Assembly (NCBI GenBank): GCA_040387755.1
Contig: JAZKDB010000002.1
Coordinates: 558,001-622,000, forward strand
DNA length: 64,000 nucleotides
Source: Rurimicrobium sp040387755
GTDB taxonomy: Bacteria; Bacteroidota; Bacteroidia; Chitinophagales; Chitinophagaceae
Reading direction: 5' to 3'
The notes beneath the pieces are model-generated. The model searched no databases. It saw only the letters and a list, made by a program, of their open reading frames with translations, and was not told where the DNA came from. A program made the position numbers and the translations under genes. This document shows, one piece after another, positions 1 through 8,284 of the stretch (positions are counted from its first letter, which is position 1; each line of letters begins with the position of its first letter).

Positions 1-690
1 TGATGCTTCTTTTCTACAATAATCATTTTTGATTGTATTGCAATGCAGGCAAACTTTTAGAAGTTTATCATTAAAGCAAAAAATATAAGGTAAGATAGAT
101 TCCACATACTCAAGCATGGTATTTATGTGAATTCTATTACCTGAACCTGCAACATATTCAAAGGTTGTAAGACAAGTTGGTGAAAGCGAAGTGGCATCTG
201 GGCTTTCACACAATTGAGTAATGATATCATCTTGAAGAATAAGTTTATCCGTAAGTGCTTCGACTGTTTCTGCATCCCTGTCCAAGTCAAAATTGTGAAG
301 GCTCCGATAGGTACCATCGTCTGTTAGAATATCCCCGTTTACTTTAATTTTCTTTCCGTAAACATGAGTACTGATAAAACCGGTACCATATTGCCCTAAT
401 TTTTCTTTGTTATCGCCATACGTTTTACCAACACTAAATTGCTTTATCAAACCACCAAATTCGTCATCCTTAAATGGCCTTCCATTATGTCTAAACATAA
501 AACCATCTTTGGTTTGTATAATATCTATAACTCCATCTTTATCGACTGTATCTAATGCATTTTGAAACAATTCCCAAATAGCTCTTTTTTCAGCATATTC
601 AGGATTAATCTCTCTAATCCCTGTAAAAATTTTGTTTGCAAAAGATTCAAAATGAGATCGTTTTTGCTTTTCAGAGTAGGTAGCGCACAT
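1..690 (-). CDS. GHKL/HATPase-fold ATP-binding protein, C-terminus cut by window edge
   Basis: The frame is open from an ATG at 688-690 (minus) to the window edge, giving 230 residues without a stop, so the gene is partial. It shows the Bergerat-fold motifs of Hsp90/MutL/sacsin-type ATPases in order: N-box ELFQNALD (residues 40-47), a variant G1 box HNGRPF (68-73) and the lid motif GQYGTGF (99-105). The HNG.PF version in place of the usual DxGxG is, as I recall, normal for sacsin-like stand-alone ATP-binding proteins. The ATG lies five bases after the stop of the PLD-like gene, so this is the next gene of the hsdM-hsdS-PLD operon. I infer an ATP-driven defence accessory protein; the exact role is unknown. 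The C-terminal domain, which would define the family, is not visible. Confidence 0.8.
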   Translation of the reverse strand, partial: MCATYSEKQKRSHFESFANKIFTGIREINPEYAEKRAIWELFQNALDTVDKDGVIDIIQTKDGFMFRHNGRPFKDDEFGGLIKQFSVGKTYGDNKEKLGQYGTGFISTHVYGKKIKVNGDILTDDGTYRSLHNFDLDRDAETVEALTDKLILQDDIITQLCESPDATSLSPTCLTTFEYVAGSGNRIHINTMLEYVESILPYIFCFNDKLLKVCLHCNTIKNDYCRKEAS

Positions 691-695
691 AAAAT

Positions 696-1946
696 TTATT
701 TTCCGGATTGATTAAACAACAATTTCGCTTCTTTCTCTTCTTCCATTAATTTCCTATAAACGAAATTGAAGAAAGTATCCACCTCCAACATATTTCTAAG
801 ACTTAGCTCTTTCGCCATTTTAGAAATTATTACACAATAATTTTCATAATCTTCGCCATTAAATGAGCTACTATGCGCCTTAAAATAAACGCCGGTTTCC
901 TTTTTCAATACTGTGATGGGATTTAAGTTAAGATTCGCAAAACGATCTGGTTGAAAAGTCATCAGAATTTCTGCCACATAATTCATTCGTGCACCATCAA
1001 CCTTTTTTACTTGTTCTTTTGCCCAATTGAAAACTTTAGACGCAGGCAATTGTTGATTGTCTTTAATAATTCTGACTAATTCTTGAAACTCATTTTTGCA
1101 CTTGTAAACGTCGTGCCGTAATCTATTTAGACTTCCGCTTTTCCAAAGTGATGCTTGTCCACTTCTCCCTACAAGCATATCAATTAATTCTTCAAATCTC
1201 TTTTGTCCTAGCTTTGAAGTAACTGCCATTTCATTCAAAATTTTCTTAGCTTCATTATAATCTTTGATCCGATTATTAAGCTCTTCAAGGTAGGTTTTAT
1301 CTTTTCTATAAACTTTTATTCGGACCTTTAAATTGTTTATACTAAAAGTATGTTCACTCACCATTTTATCAGGAATTGACTTCTGCTTTTCCTTAAGTTG
1401 TTTCTGATCCTTATAAAACTTTTCATAAAGTTTTATAATTGCAAGTGACGCCAAATTAGCATTTACAACATCAGTAATATCACCAAAATATTGATTTACT
1501 TCCTTCCATTGTACACTAAAGGTTTCCGTTTCAATACAGATAGAAAATTCGTTGTTACTGGTTAATCCACCACTTGTAATATTGGCAGAACCAGAAATAA
1601 TAAGCGCCTTCTTACCATATCTGAAAACAAAAAGTTTTGGATGGAATACTTGACTTTTAATTTCTGCTTTATCAAGGTAAAGAAGAGCATTTATTTTCTT
1701 TTCAAACAAATGATGCAAGGTGTACAATGCCTTTGGTTCTGTCAAGGCAAAGTGTTGGCCAGTTACAATTGTAATGGGCTTGTCACTTCTTATGTGTTTA
1801 CTTATTGATGGCAACAATAACGTCAGACCAGAACTTTTCAGAAAAGCTGTGGCCATCCAAACCTCATCAGCATCCTTAAAACATTCAAGAATATATTTTA
1901 AGTGATTGCCTTTAGTGCTATTTGATATAAGTTGAGCCTTTTGCAT
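696..1946 (-). CDS. phospholipase D-like (single HKD) protein of the restriction operon
   Basis: A 416-residue protein with one PLD active-site motif, HPK at 102-104 followed by GSAN at 119-122 and ITSGGL, in an N-terminal domain of about 160 residues. The rest is charged and helical with no motif I recognise. PLD-family nucleases with one HKD motif normally work as dimers, and this domain order (N-terminal PLD, long helical tail) recalls PLD-type restriction and DISARM DrmC-like proteins; that comparison is inference. The start codon is one base after the hsdS stop, so translation is probably coupled to hsdS, and the GHKL ATPase follows six bases downstream. No signal peptide or membrane segment is visible. 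It may replace or supplement the nuclease function of HsdR. Confidence 0.8.
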   Translation of the reverse strand: MQKAQLISNSTKGNHLKYILECFKDADEVWMATAFLKSSGLTLLLPSISKHIRSDKPITIVTGQHFALTEPKALYTLHHLFEKKINALLYLDKAEIKSQVFHPKLFVFRYGKKALIISGSANITSGGLTSNNEFSICIETETFSVQWKEVNQYFGDITDVVNANLASLAIIKLYEKFYKDQKQLKEKQKSIPDKMVSEHTFSINNLKVRIKVYRKDKTYLEELNNRIKDYNEAKKILNEMAVTSKLGQKRFEELIDMLVGRSGQASLWKSGSLNRLRHDVYKCKNEFQELVRIIKDNQQLPASKVFNWAKEQVKKVDGARMNYVAEILMTFQPDRFANLNLNPITVLKKETGVYFKAHSSSFNGEDYENYCVIISKMAKELSLRNMLEVDTFFNFVYRKLMEEEKEAKLLFNQSGK

Positions 1947-1947
1947 C

Positions 1948-3267
1948 CTACCCCACTTTTATTTTACCTGTTACAGCACTATTAATCAGCGTCGATTTAT
2001 ACTCCTTCAGCTTCTCTATCTCCTTCTCTTTGCAGGAAATGGCGGTGGCAATTTTAGCCGATAAAGTATTTATAAATTTTGATATCAATTTTTGCTCTTG
2101 TAATGGCGGCAGCCCAATTTGAAAATTATTTATATCTGCTGGTGCAATATGCGGTACCATTGGGTCTGTTTTTGTCATCTCAACCCATTTTAAAAAATTC
2201 TGGTTAGCAATATTATTATAGAGAAAGTCCGATGTTAGATTTAATTTTGTTCTTAATCGAGCCACCCTTTGTAGTAAAAGAATTGGTAAATCCTGTTCTT
2301 TTATTTTACAAAAATTTTTCCCAACCTTAGAGCCATCCATTGCAATCAGAACATCTCCCTCTTTTAACAAATACGGCTCTAAATGTTTTTCAATAGAGGG
2401 CCAAAACCTTGTTTCTTTCCAGTCCAAAACTCCTTCTTTTACATTTATTCCCCTTGCAAGCTTTATACCTTCATCAACATACTTTTCACTCTTAAAAGGA
2501 TATCCTGTCAACAGAATGATTTTATTTTTAAGTCTTGTAACCTCCCACCCCTCAGGTATTTCACCAATCCACTCCACACCACTATCCTTCATTTTGGCAT
2601 TAGGATTTAAACCCTTGGTTACTGCATTATGGATAAGAACTTGCCTACGCTCTTTTAATAATTCTATTTGCTTTTGCTTAATACCAATAGCCTGATCTAT
2701 TAAAGCCGTTTTCCGGTCAAGAAATTCAGCAATTGCATTTTGCTCCTTTGGTGGAGGGATAAGAAATGGAATATTTTTCATTCTGGGTTTCGATAAATCC
2801 CATTGACCAATTCTCACACCATCAGACGCAGCTCCAAAGAAAGAAACGTACAGTTTACTTCTAATGGCTGAATGAAAATAAGCTGAATATAATCTGCTGT
2901 CTAAATTAAAAATGAAATATGCTGGACTAACAATCCCATCATAATTTGATATGCCGTAAGAACCTTGCCAAGCCTTCATCTTATTCATTCCAAATTGTCC
3001 CTTCAAAAGAACTTTATAGTTAGAAAGGTCATCAGGAATAAAATTGTGATTCTCTTCCTCATTATCTAAATCTCGAAGTATGACTCCCTTTTCTCTTGTA
3101 ATCGAGAGCAAAGGGAGGTCTAATCTGTTGTTAGTCGATATTGGATTTAGAATTAATCCTAATCTTGAAACTTCCCAATGCTCAGGAATTTCCCCCAACC
3201 ATTCTACTCCACTATCCTTATAATCATCATATTTCGTAACCTGTATATTTTCCATCACTGCTTCCAT
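1948..3267 (-). CDS. hsdS: type I restriction-modification specificity subunit HsdS
   Basis: A 439-residue specificity subunit with the classic two-half layout. Each half opens with the same signature, KDSGVEWLGEIPEHWEVSRL at about 17-36 and a near copy KDSGVEWIGEIPEGWEVTRL at about 228-247, followed by a target recognition domain and a helical spacer (LIDQAIGIKQKQIELLKERR; the C-terminal equivalent is KEKEIEKLKEYKSTLI). The two recognition domains differ, so a bipartite asymmetric target is expected. The ATG shares its A with the hsdM stop (TAATG), indicating translational coupling. HsdS positions HsdM on DNA and determines methylation and restriction specificity. Confidence 0.95.
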   Translation of the reverse strand: MEAVMENIQVTKYDDYKDSGVEWLGEIPEHWEVSRLGLILNPISTNNRLDLPLLSITREKGVILRDLDNEEENHNFIPDDLSNYKVLLKGQFGMNKMKAWQGSYGISNYDGIVSPAYFIFNLDSRLYSAYFHSAIRSKLYVSFFGAASDGVRIGQWDLSKPRMKNIPFLIPPPKEQNAIAEFLDRKTALIDQAIGIKQKQIELLKERRQVLIHNAVTKGLNPNAKMKDSGVEWIGEIPEGWEVTRLKNKIILLTGYPFKSEKYVDEGIKLARGINVKEGVLDWKETRFWPSIEKHLEPYLLKEGDVLIAMDGSKVGKNFCKIKEQDLPILLLQRVARLRTKLNLTSDFLYNNIANQNFLKWVEMTKTDPMVPHIAPADINNFQIGLPPLQEQKLISKFINTLSAKIATAISCKEKEIEKLKEYKSTLINSAVTGKIKVG

Positions 3268-5633
3268 TATATAAGGTTTAAAATTTCACGGATAAGGCCA
3301 TCACTTTCCTCTTCGAGTTTGAGTATATCACTACTCACTTCTTCAATACTGCGTAATGGTCTATGGCGATAAAAATATTTGTTGAAGCTGATTTCATAAC
3401 CAATTTTGGTAGCCTCCATATTTATCCAGGCTTCAGTAACGTGAGGTTTTACCTCGCGTAAAAAATAGTTATAGATATTTTCTTTCAACGGTACATTTTC
3501 GGTATCTCGCAAATCACTTTCTGTTTCATATTGCAGGTACTCTCCTTTCTTATTTGTAGGAAAATACCCGTGGTCTGCCAATTCTACATCTGAACAATCC
3601 AATCGCTCCATCAACTGCTCCAGCTTGGCTCCTGATAGTTTTACAATGCCCTTAATTACTTTTTCAGCATCCGCATCGTACCAACTTACCGCATTGAGAA
3701 TCGTATTTAATTCAGAGGCAGATAACTTCATCTTCTCTTTTTTCAATACAGCATTTACCTCATCACGGAATTTATTGAAATCATTGTATTCTACTTGTCC
3801 TATCTCACGAGTCAGTTTAATGGCAGCTAGCATTAGTTCTTTTTGCTTTTCCCAGATAGCAGGGTTCAATAAGGCTTTAATTTGTTTCGCATTCAGATTT
3901 AGCTCCTGCTTATCGCACCATTCACTAATAGCTTTAGCGTGTTTATCAAGCTTATTATAGACATCCGAACCAAAGGTTTCAAATGCCCATTGCATTGGTT
4001 CCTTCAGGCTTTTGTCGTAGCGCAGTTCTTCGATACGTTCTTCGGTAAATTGTGCCTTCAATCGTTTAGGTCTCTCTATCGTCACTTTATGGTAGCCAAA
4101 GTCGGTATTGTCAAACAACTTAGCAGCAATACCTTCCTCTTCATTAGTGGCGGTATTTAGCGTTCGTTCTACAGCTTGCATATCAGTATAAACGGATACT
4201 ATTTCACGGATATGTTCGGGCGAAAATTCACAGTTTTTGTTACCCAGATTTTTACGCAGCTTGCGGAACAATTGCCCGGCATCTATTAGTTGAACTTTCC
4301 CTTTACGTTCCGGCGATTTATTGTTGTTCAATACCCAGATATAAGTAGTGATACCCGTATTATAAAACAAGTTGTTGGGCATTTGTACAATAGCATCCAA
4401 CCAATCATTCTCAATAATATAACGGCGGATATTGCTTTCTCCTCCACCAGCATCACCAGTAAACAAGCTGCTGCCATTATGTACAGAGGCTATCCTTGAT
4501 CCCAATGGACTTTGAGAAAGTGGTTTCATTTTGCTCACCATCTCCATCAAAAACAACAATTGTCCATCTGATGAACGTGGCGTTGCATCAACCTCTTCTT
4601 CTTCTCCCCAATAATTTTTCAACTTAATTTTAAAGCGTGGGTCAATTACCTCTTTACCATCTTTGATATACTTCTGCTCACTGGCCCAGGATTTTCCATA
4701 GGGCGGATTGGAGAGCATAAAATCAAAAGTTGTACCAGCAAATTCATTAGTAGATAAAGTAGAACCAACACGGATATTTTCGGGATCGTTTCCCTTAATC
4801 ATCATATCCGATTTACAAATGGCGTAGGTTTCATCATTTATTTCTTTACCATACAGGTAAACCGCACCTTTAGCACGGATTTCACCTTCTTCATCTTTTA
4901 CAAAATTTTGAGATTCTGTCAGCATACCACCACTTCCACAAGCCGGGTCATAGATGGTAATTACCGGTGGCAATTTATCTTTTACAGGCTCAAATACAAT
5001 ATGAGTCATTAGATCAATTACTTCCCTTGGAGTAAAATGCTCCCCTGCTTCTTCATTGTTTTCTTCATTAAACTTCCGAATCAGTTCTTCGAATACATAG
5101 CCCATCCCAAGGTTGGTAAGTGGAGGTAGTTTTCTGCCGTCTGGGTCTAGTTTTTCAAAGGGAGTAAGATTGACATAAGGAGAAGTAAATTTTTCAAGCA
5201 CATTAAGCAATACATCTTTACTGGCCATATGGCGTACTTGTGCCTTGAGCTTAAACTTGTCAATAATTTCCTTCACATTGTTACTAAAGCCATTCAGGTA
5301 ATCCTCAAAATTAGCTTGCAGTATTTGTTGGTTATTAGTGGCGGTATCGTGCAGACGTTGTAAAGTCCATTCACTGGTATTGTAAAAAACATAGCCACTG
5401 GCTTGTCTCAATCCGCTTTCGTCCCATTCTGTAAATTGGGCTTCCTCTTTTTGGAATACCAATTCTTCCATCACGGCTGTTTTGGTTGGTTCCAATAAAA
5501 CATCCAGCCGGCGTAAGACTACCATTGGCAAGATGACATCCCGGTATTTCCCCCGCACATAGACATCTCTGAGGCAATCATCTGCTATAGACCAAATAAA
5601 AGAAACTGATTTGTTGTGTACTGCTGTATTCAT
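3267..5633 (-). CDS. hsdM: type I restriction-modification DNA methyltransferase HsdM
   Basis: An N6-adenine DNA methyltransferase of 788 residues. The SAM-binding motif DPACGSGGML is at about 229-238 and the catalytic NPPYG at about 309-313; an HsdM-type helical N-terminal domain precedes them. I chose the ATG at 5631-5633 (MNTAVHNK) rather than the TTG five codons upstream. Common HsdM proteins are about 480-550 residues; here some 250-300 C-terminal residues are extra, rich in charged helices (around EPMQWAFETFGSDV to the end), which occurs in a long HsdM subfamily. It methylates the host target with HsdS. SLATT gene upstream by 71 bases; hsdS overlaps at the stop. Confidence 0.95.
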   Translation of the reverse strand: MNTAVHNKSVSFIWSIADDCLRDVYVRGKYRDVILPMVVLRRLDVLLEPTKTAVMEELVFQKEEAQFTEWDESGLRQASGYVFYNTSEWTLQRLHDTATNNQQILQANFEDYLNGFSNNVKEIIDKFKLKAQVRHMASKDVLLNVLEKFTSPYVNLTPFEKLDPDGRKLPPLTNLGMGYVFEELIRKFNEENNEEAGEHFTPREVIDLMTHIVFEPVKDKLPPVITIYDPACGSGGMLTESQNFVKDEEGEIRAKGAVYLYGKEINDETYAICKSDMMIKGNDPENIRVGSTLSTNEFAGTTFDFMLSNPPYGKSWASEQKYIKDGKEVIDPRFKIKLKNYWGEEEEVDATPRSSDGQLLFLMEMVSKMKPLSQSPLGSRIASVHNGSSLFTGDAGGGESNIRRYIIENDWLDAIVQMPNNLFYNTGITTYIWVLNNNKSPERKGKVQLIDAGQLFRKLRKNLGNKNCEFSPEHIREIVSVYTDMQAVERTLNTATNEEEGIAAKLFDNTDFGYHKVTIERPKRLKAQFTEERIEELRYDKSLKEPMQWAFETFGSDVYNKLDKHAKAISEWCDKQELNLNAKQIKALLNPAIWEKQKELMLAAIKLTREIGQVEYNDFNKFRDEVNAVLKKEKMKLSASELNTILNAVSWYDADAEKVIKGIVKLSGAKLEQLMERLDCSDVELADHGYFPTNKKGEYLQYETESDLRDTENVPLKENIYNYFLREVKPHVTEAWINMEATKIGYEISFNKYFYRHRPLRSIEEVSSDILKLEEESDGLIREILNLI

Positions 5634-5660
5634 TATACGTTGAGGCAAATTTTATGTGGG

Positions 5661-5668
5661 CAAATTTA
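5661..5668 (-). promoter_or_regulatory. possible -7 element upstream of hsdM
   Basis: On the minus strand the sequence TAAATTTG fits the Bacteroidota -7 consensus TAnnTTTG, 28 bases before the hsdM ATG. No convincing -33 TTG is found at the right distance. If active, hsdM would have its own promoter inside the SLATT-hsdM operon. Confidence 0.3.
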
Positions 5669-5704
5669 CCTTCTTGAATTTTGTAAAACGATTAAATTAA
5701 TTCT

Positions 5705-6364
5705 CTATAATTTATTTCTCATAACCAGAATAATCATAACTAATATTGGAAGTGCAATAATCGAATGGTAAATGAACAATGTTTGAAAATAATAGCTGAC
5801 TTTAATTCGATACACTTTGCATCTATCAAAATGAAAGTAATAAGCCTCACTTGCTCTAAACATTAAATAATCAATATCGCTATGATTCTCATAATGGCTC
5901 AGAACCTCCTGATATTGATTTGCAAGCTTTAGAGCAAAGGCCTCTTTCTCCACATCTGATGCTATTTTCAATGTTTTAAAAATTCTCGCTTCATTATATA
6001 AAGGTGCTAATTTTAAAGAACAGTCGTGAAAATGGTGCGCCCTCATTTTATAATCCTGAGAAGCTTCTAATTGACTATAAAGTAGCACTAATATGGATAT
6101 AGCTGTAGAGCCAAAGGCGAGAATATTAGGATTAACAACATCTTCATTTGCCAGAGATATTTGATAAACGGATAATAATCCCAAAATAATTAAGTAAGCG
6201 GATAAAAATGCAATTGCCTTGTTAGACCAATCGTTTCTCAAAAGCAATCTACGACTGGCAAGAAATCTCGCACCTTTGGTAGACCAAATCTTATAATTTA
6301 ATTCTTCTAAAAATGTCTTGTTGAGATGATCCTTATAGGTTGGAAATTTTTGCTTTTCAGTCAT
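5705..6364 (-). CDS. SLATT-domain two-helix membrane protein
   Basis: A 219-residue protein resembling the SLATT families (SMODS/SLOG-associating two-TM effector domain, SLATT_5-like). After a soluble N-terminus with KGARFLASRRLLLRNDWSNK (about 30-49), there are two adjacent hydrophobic helices at about 50-68 and 81-97, then a helical cytoplasmic region with HFHDCSLKLAPLYNEARIFK, and a third hydrophobic stretch near the C-terminus (about 193-215). SLATT proteins have been proposed as pore-forming or membrane-perturbing effectors in conflict systems. It lies 71 bases before hsdM on the same strand, so it looks like the first gene of the defence operon. The family call rests on overall pattern only. 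Confidence 0.7.
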   Translation of the reverse strand: MTEKQKFPTYKDHLNKTFLEELNYKIWSTKGARFLASRRLLLRNDWSNKAIAFLSAYLIILGLLSVYQISLANEDVVNPNILAFGSTAISILVLLYSQLEASQDYKMRAHHFHDCSLKLAPLYNEARIFKTLKIASDVEKEAFALKLANQYQEVLSHYENHSDIDYLMFRASEAYYFHFDRCKVYRIKVSYYFQTLFIYHSIIALPILVMIILVMRNKL

Positions 6365-6477
6365 TTCAAATTCTATTTATGTTCTATTGATGGTAAGTTT
6401 GTTCATGACTTTAAATATTACAGGTGAGATATTTTTTTGGGGGAGAGGGGTATTTCAACCAAAACCCATCCATGGTA

Positions 6478-6521
6478 CCCCGCCAAACCTGAAGCGACCA
6501 AACCAAAGCTGTTTGGCGGGG
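6478..6521. repeat. 11-bp perfect inverted repeat
   Basis: Arms CCCCGCCAAAC (6478-6488) and GTTTGGCGGGG (6511-6521) are exactly complementary around a 22-base spacer. There is no U-run after it, so it is not a standard terminator. Confidence 0.85.
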
Positions 6522-6573
6522 GATCATAACCATGTTGTTCATCAAGAAGTAAAATCGAACACCGTAAAAACCA

Positions 6574-6604
6574 GCCGGGCAACAAAACAAACCGAAAGCC
6601 CGGC
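6574..6604. repeat. 7-bp GC-rich inverted repeat
   Basis: Arms GCCGGGC (6574-6580) and GCCCGGC (6598-6604) flank a 17-base A-rich loop, 52 bases after the larger hairpin at 6478-6521. Confidence 0.7.
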
Positions 6605-6734
6605 CGGGGGGAATTTTACGGCTACCTCAAATTTCAGCGCAACATACAACCCAAGTACTATCCCTCGGCGGGGAAATTTCCACGATTTTTTAAAAAAGTT
6701 GAAATATTTATATTCACCATGTATAGCCCAAAAC

Positions 6735-6784
6735 TTTGTGAAACGGGGTTCAAAATTTGTGAAAGCACCTTTAAAGTTTGCGAA
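6735..6784 (+). repeat. three phased TTTGTGAAA direct repeats upstream of 6860 gene
   Basis: TTTGTGAAA occurs at 6735-6743 and 6756-6764, and TTTGCGAA at 6777-6784, each 21 bases apart, i.e. about two helical turns. They lie 76-125 bases before the start at 6860. The spacing would suit a regulator binding one DNA face, but no regulator is identified. Confidence 0.5.
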
Positions 6785-6859
6785 TATTTTTTGTTAATAT
6801 ATAACATAGTTGTCAGTACTTTAGCATCAATAAATTCATTTTAAAAAGACTAAAAAATT

Positions 6860-7594
6860 ATGAAAAACAACGAAACCGGACATGCCAAAAATGTCGCCAA
6901 CCTCGGATTACTCATCCAGTATTGCCAAACCATGGGAGCCTCCTACAACCCCAGCAAAGAAAATATCCAACTCGGCCCGCTCCACAACCTCAAAGCTAAG
7001 GCCGATACCGAGCTACAGGCAATCAGTGCAGAAACCGCCGCTTTCAACAGCGCCATCGATGCCCGTATACTCATCTTTTCTCCCCTTCGTCCACTCAGCA
7101 CCCGCATCCTTAGCGCCTTTCAGGCCACCAATGCCAGCAAAGAAGCCATACAAAACGTAAAAAGCCTCAACCGCAAAATCCAGGGACGACGTGCCACCCC
7201 CATCTCCAGCCCCGCCCCCGACACCCAGGAAACTGAAAGCCCCAAAAACATCTCTGCCGCACAATTATCCTTCGACCAGCAAATACAACACCTCAGCGAC
7301 CTGCTTGAATTACTGAAGGTCGAAGACAGCTATGCCCCCAACGAAGGCGACCTGAAGGTAGAAAACCTCGAAAGCCTCAAACAAATGATGACCACCTCCA
7401 ACAACAATGCCCAAACCGCCTATGCCCTGCTAAGCAGCAAACGCATTGCCCGCAACAAAACCCTCTACGACCCCGAGACAGGTATTGTTGCCCTGTCCCT
7501 CGATGTCAAGAATTATGTAAAATCCGTTTTCGGCTCCAAGTCTGCCGAGTATAAACAAATCAGTGGGATTCAATTTAAAACAGTTAATACCTGA
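6860..7594 (+). CDS. hypothetical helical protein
   Basis: A 244-residue protein with no signal peptide, no membrane helix and no cysteine apart from the single one near residue 23. It is rich in Ala, Asn, Ser and Leu and looks like two helical bundles (about 1-110 and 135-215) joined by a Pro/Thr-rich linker (RRATPISSPAPDTQETE, about 116-132). I have an impression of similar unannotated proteins in other Bacteroidota, but know no function. The coding frame is much more C-rich than its neighbours. It is monocistronic: an intrinsic terminator follows 24 bases after the stop. Confidence 0.75.
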   Translation: MKNNETGHAKNVANLGLLIQYCQTMGASYNPSKENIQLGPLHNLKAKADTELQAISAETAAFNSAIDARILIFSPLRPLSTRILSAFQATNASKEAIQNVKSLNRKIQGRRATPISSPAPDTQETESPKNISAAQLSFDQQIQHLSDLLELLKVEDSYAPNEGDLKVENLESLKQMMTTSNNNAQTAYALLSSKRIARNKTLYDPETGIVALSLDVKNYVKSVFGSKSAEYKQISGIQFKTVNT

Positions 7595-7617
7595 TTTGCA
7601 ATTTTGTATGGTTTAAT

Positions 7618-7650
7618 AAAGGGGCAGTTGATTCATCTGCCCCTTTATTA
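7618..7650 (+). terminator. intrinsic terminator after the 6860 gene
   Basis: A 10-bp stem, AAAGGGGCAG (7618-7627) with CTGCCCCTTT (7637-7646), and a 9-base loop, then TATTA. Confidence 0.8.
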
Positions 7651-7710
7651 TGTGTAATGGAGAATAAATGAGTTAAAGAAATATAAATACCCCGAACTAT
7701 AAAAAACTCC

Positions 7711-8025
7711 CTACTGCAAACCTAGAACTCCCTACTGCAAACTCAGAACTTTCTACTGCCAACTTAGAATTCGCTACTGCCAACTTAGAATTCCCTACTG
7801 CCGACCTGGAACTTCCTACTGCCAACTTAGAACTTTCTACTGCCAACTTAGAATTCCCTACTGCCGACCTTGAACTCCCTACTGCAAACTCAGAACTCCC
7901 TACTGCCGACCTGGAACTTCCTACTGCCAACTTAGAACTTTCTACTGCCAACTTAGAATTCCCTACTGCCGACCTGAAACTTCCTACTGCCAACTCAGAA
8001 CTTCCTACTGCCGAATGGAATGTCT
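7711..8025. repeat. 21-bp minisatellite, 14 copies plus a partial one
   Basis: Units begin with CTACTGC every 21 bases from 7711 to 8005 with no indel; typical unit CTACTGCCAACTTAGAACTT plus one base. Variants are not random: the five-unit block 7795-7899 recurs as 7900-8004 with only a few differences, giving a 105-bp higher-order repeat. Because 21 is a multiple of three, the minus strand stays open and would read a heptad like SKLAVGS repeatedly, but there is no sign of a real protein around it. Confidence 0.9.
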
Positions 8026-8130
8026 TATAGAAAACGAAATACCACAAGCTCCCACTGGAGCGAAGACGACGCGATGAGTTGTAGAGTGCCGGTGCAGAGC
8101 CACGGGAAAAGCGCGGAGCAAAACAAAAAA

Positions 8131-8155
8131 CGTCATTGCGAGGCACGAAGCAATC
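8131..8155. repeat. dispersed repeat, 25 bases identical to 60101-60125
   Basis: A 25-base string starting CGTCATTGCGAGGCACGAAG is identical to one arm of the long inverted repeat at 60101-60204. It is followed by GGTTACTTTTTT, GGAGAAGC and TTGACA, a degenerate match to the tail of the large repeats at 56.5, 58.6 and 60.5 kb. Confidence 0.8.
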
Positions 8156-8161
8156 AGGTTA

Positions 8162-8279
8162 CTTTTTTGGAGAAGCAAAAATTGACAAAAATAGAATACC
8201 ATCCCACCAAAACCCTGAGTCCCGCATTATCACCCTGCATAATTTAGATTGCTTTTTTGGAGAAGCAAAAATTGACAAA
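8162..8279 (+). repeat. pair of identical 28-base direct repeats
   Basis: The same 28 bases (CTTTTTTGGAGAAGC..TTGACAAA) occur at 8162-8189 and 8252-8279, 90 bases apart. The motif resembles the 3' hairpin of the dispersed repeats in the right part of the window. Confidence 0.75.
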
Positions 8280-8284
8280 GAGAA

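Larger units (their letters stand above)
6365..6859. other. gene-free region rich in inverted repeats
   Basis: This 495-base stretch separates the divergent SLATT operon and the hypothetical gene at 6860. It holds GC-rich hairpins (6478-6521, 6574-6604) and three TTTGTGAAA-type repeats. A 136-codon open frame at 6387-6797 spans it but has no recognisable domain and runs through the hairpins, so I do not call it. Just before 6860 the sequence TTGTCAGTACTTTAG might be part of a promoter. Confidence 0.6.

Noticed and set aside
6387..6797. 136-codon open frame between the SLATT gene and the 6860 gene
   Set aside because: It runs through two strong hairpins and the phased repeats, has a low-complexity composition and no recognisable domain.
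7697..8146. 149-codon minus-strand frame with SKLAVGS-like heptads
   Set aside because: It is produced by the 21-bp repeat period; the non-repeat part has no protein character.
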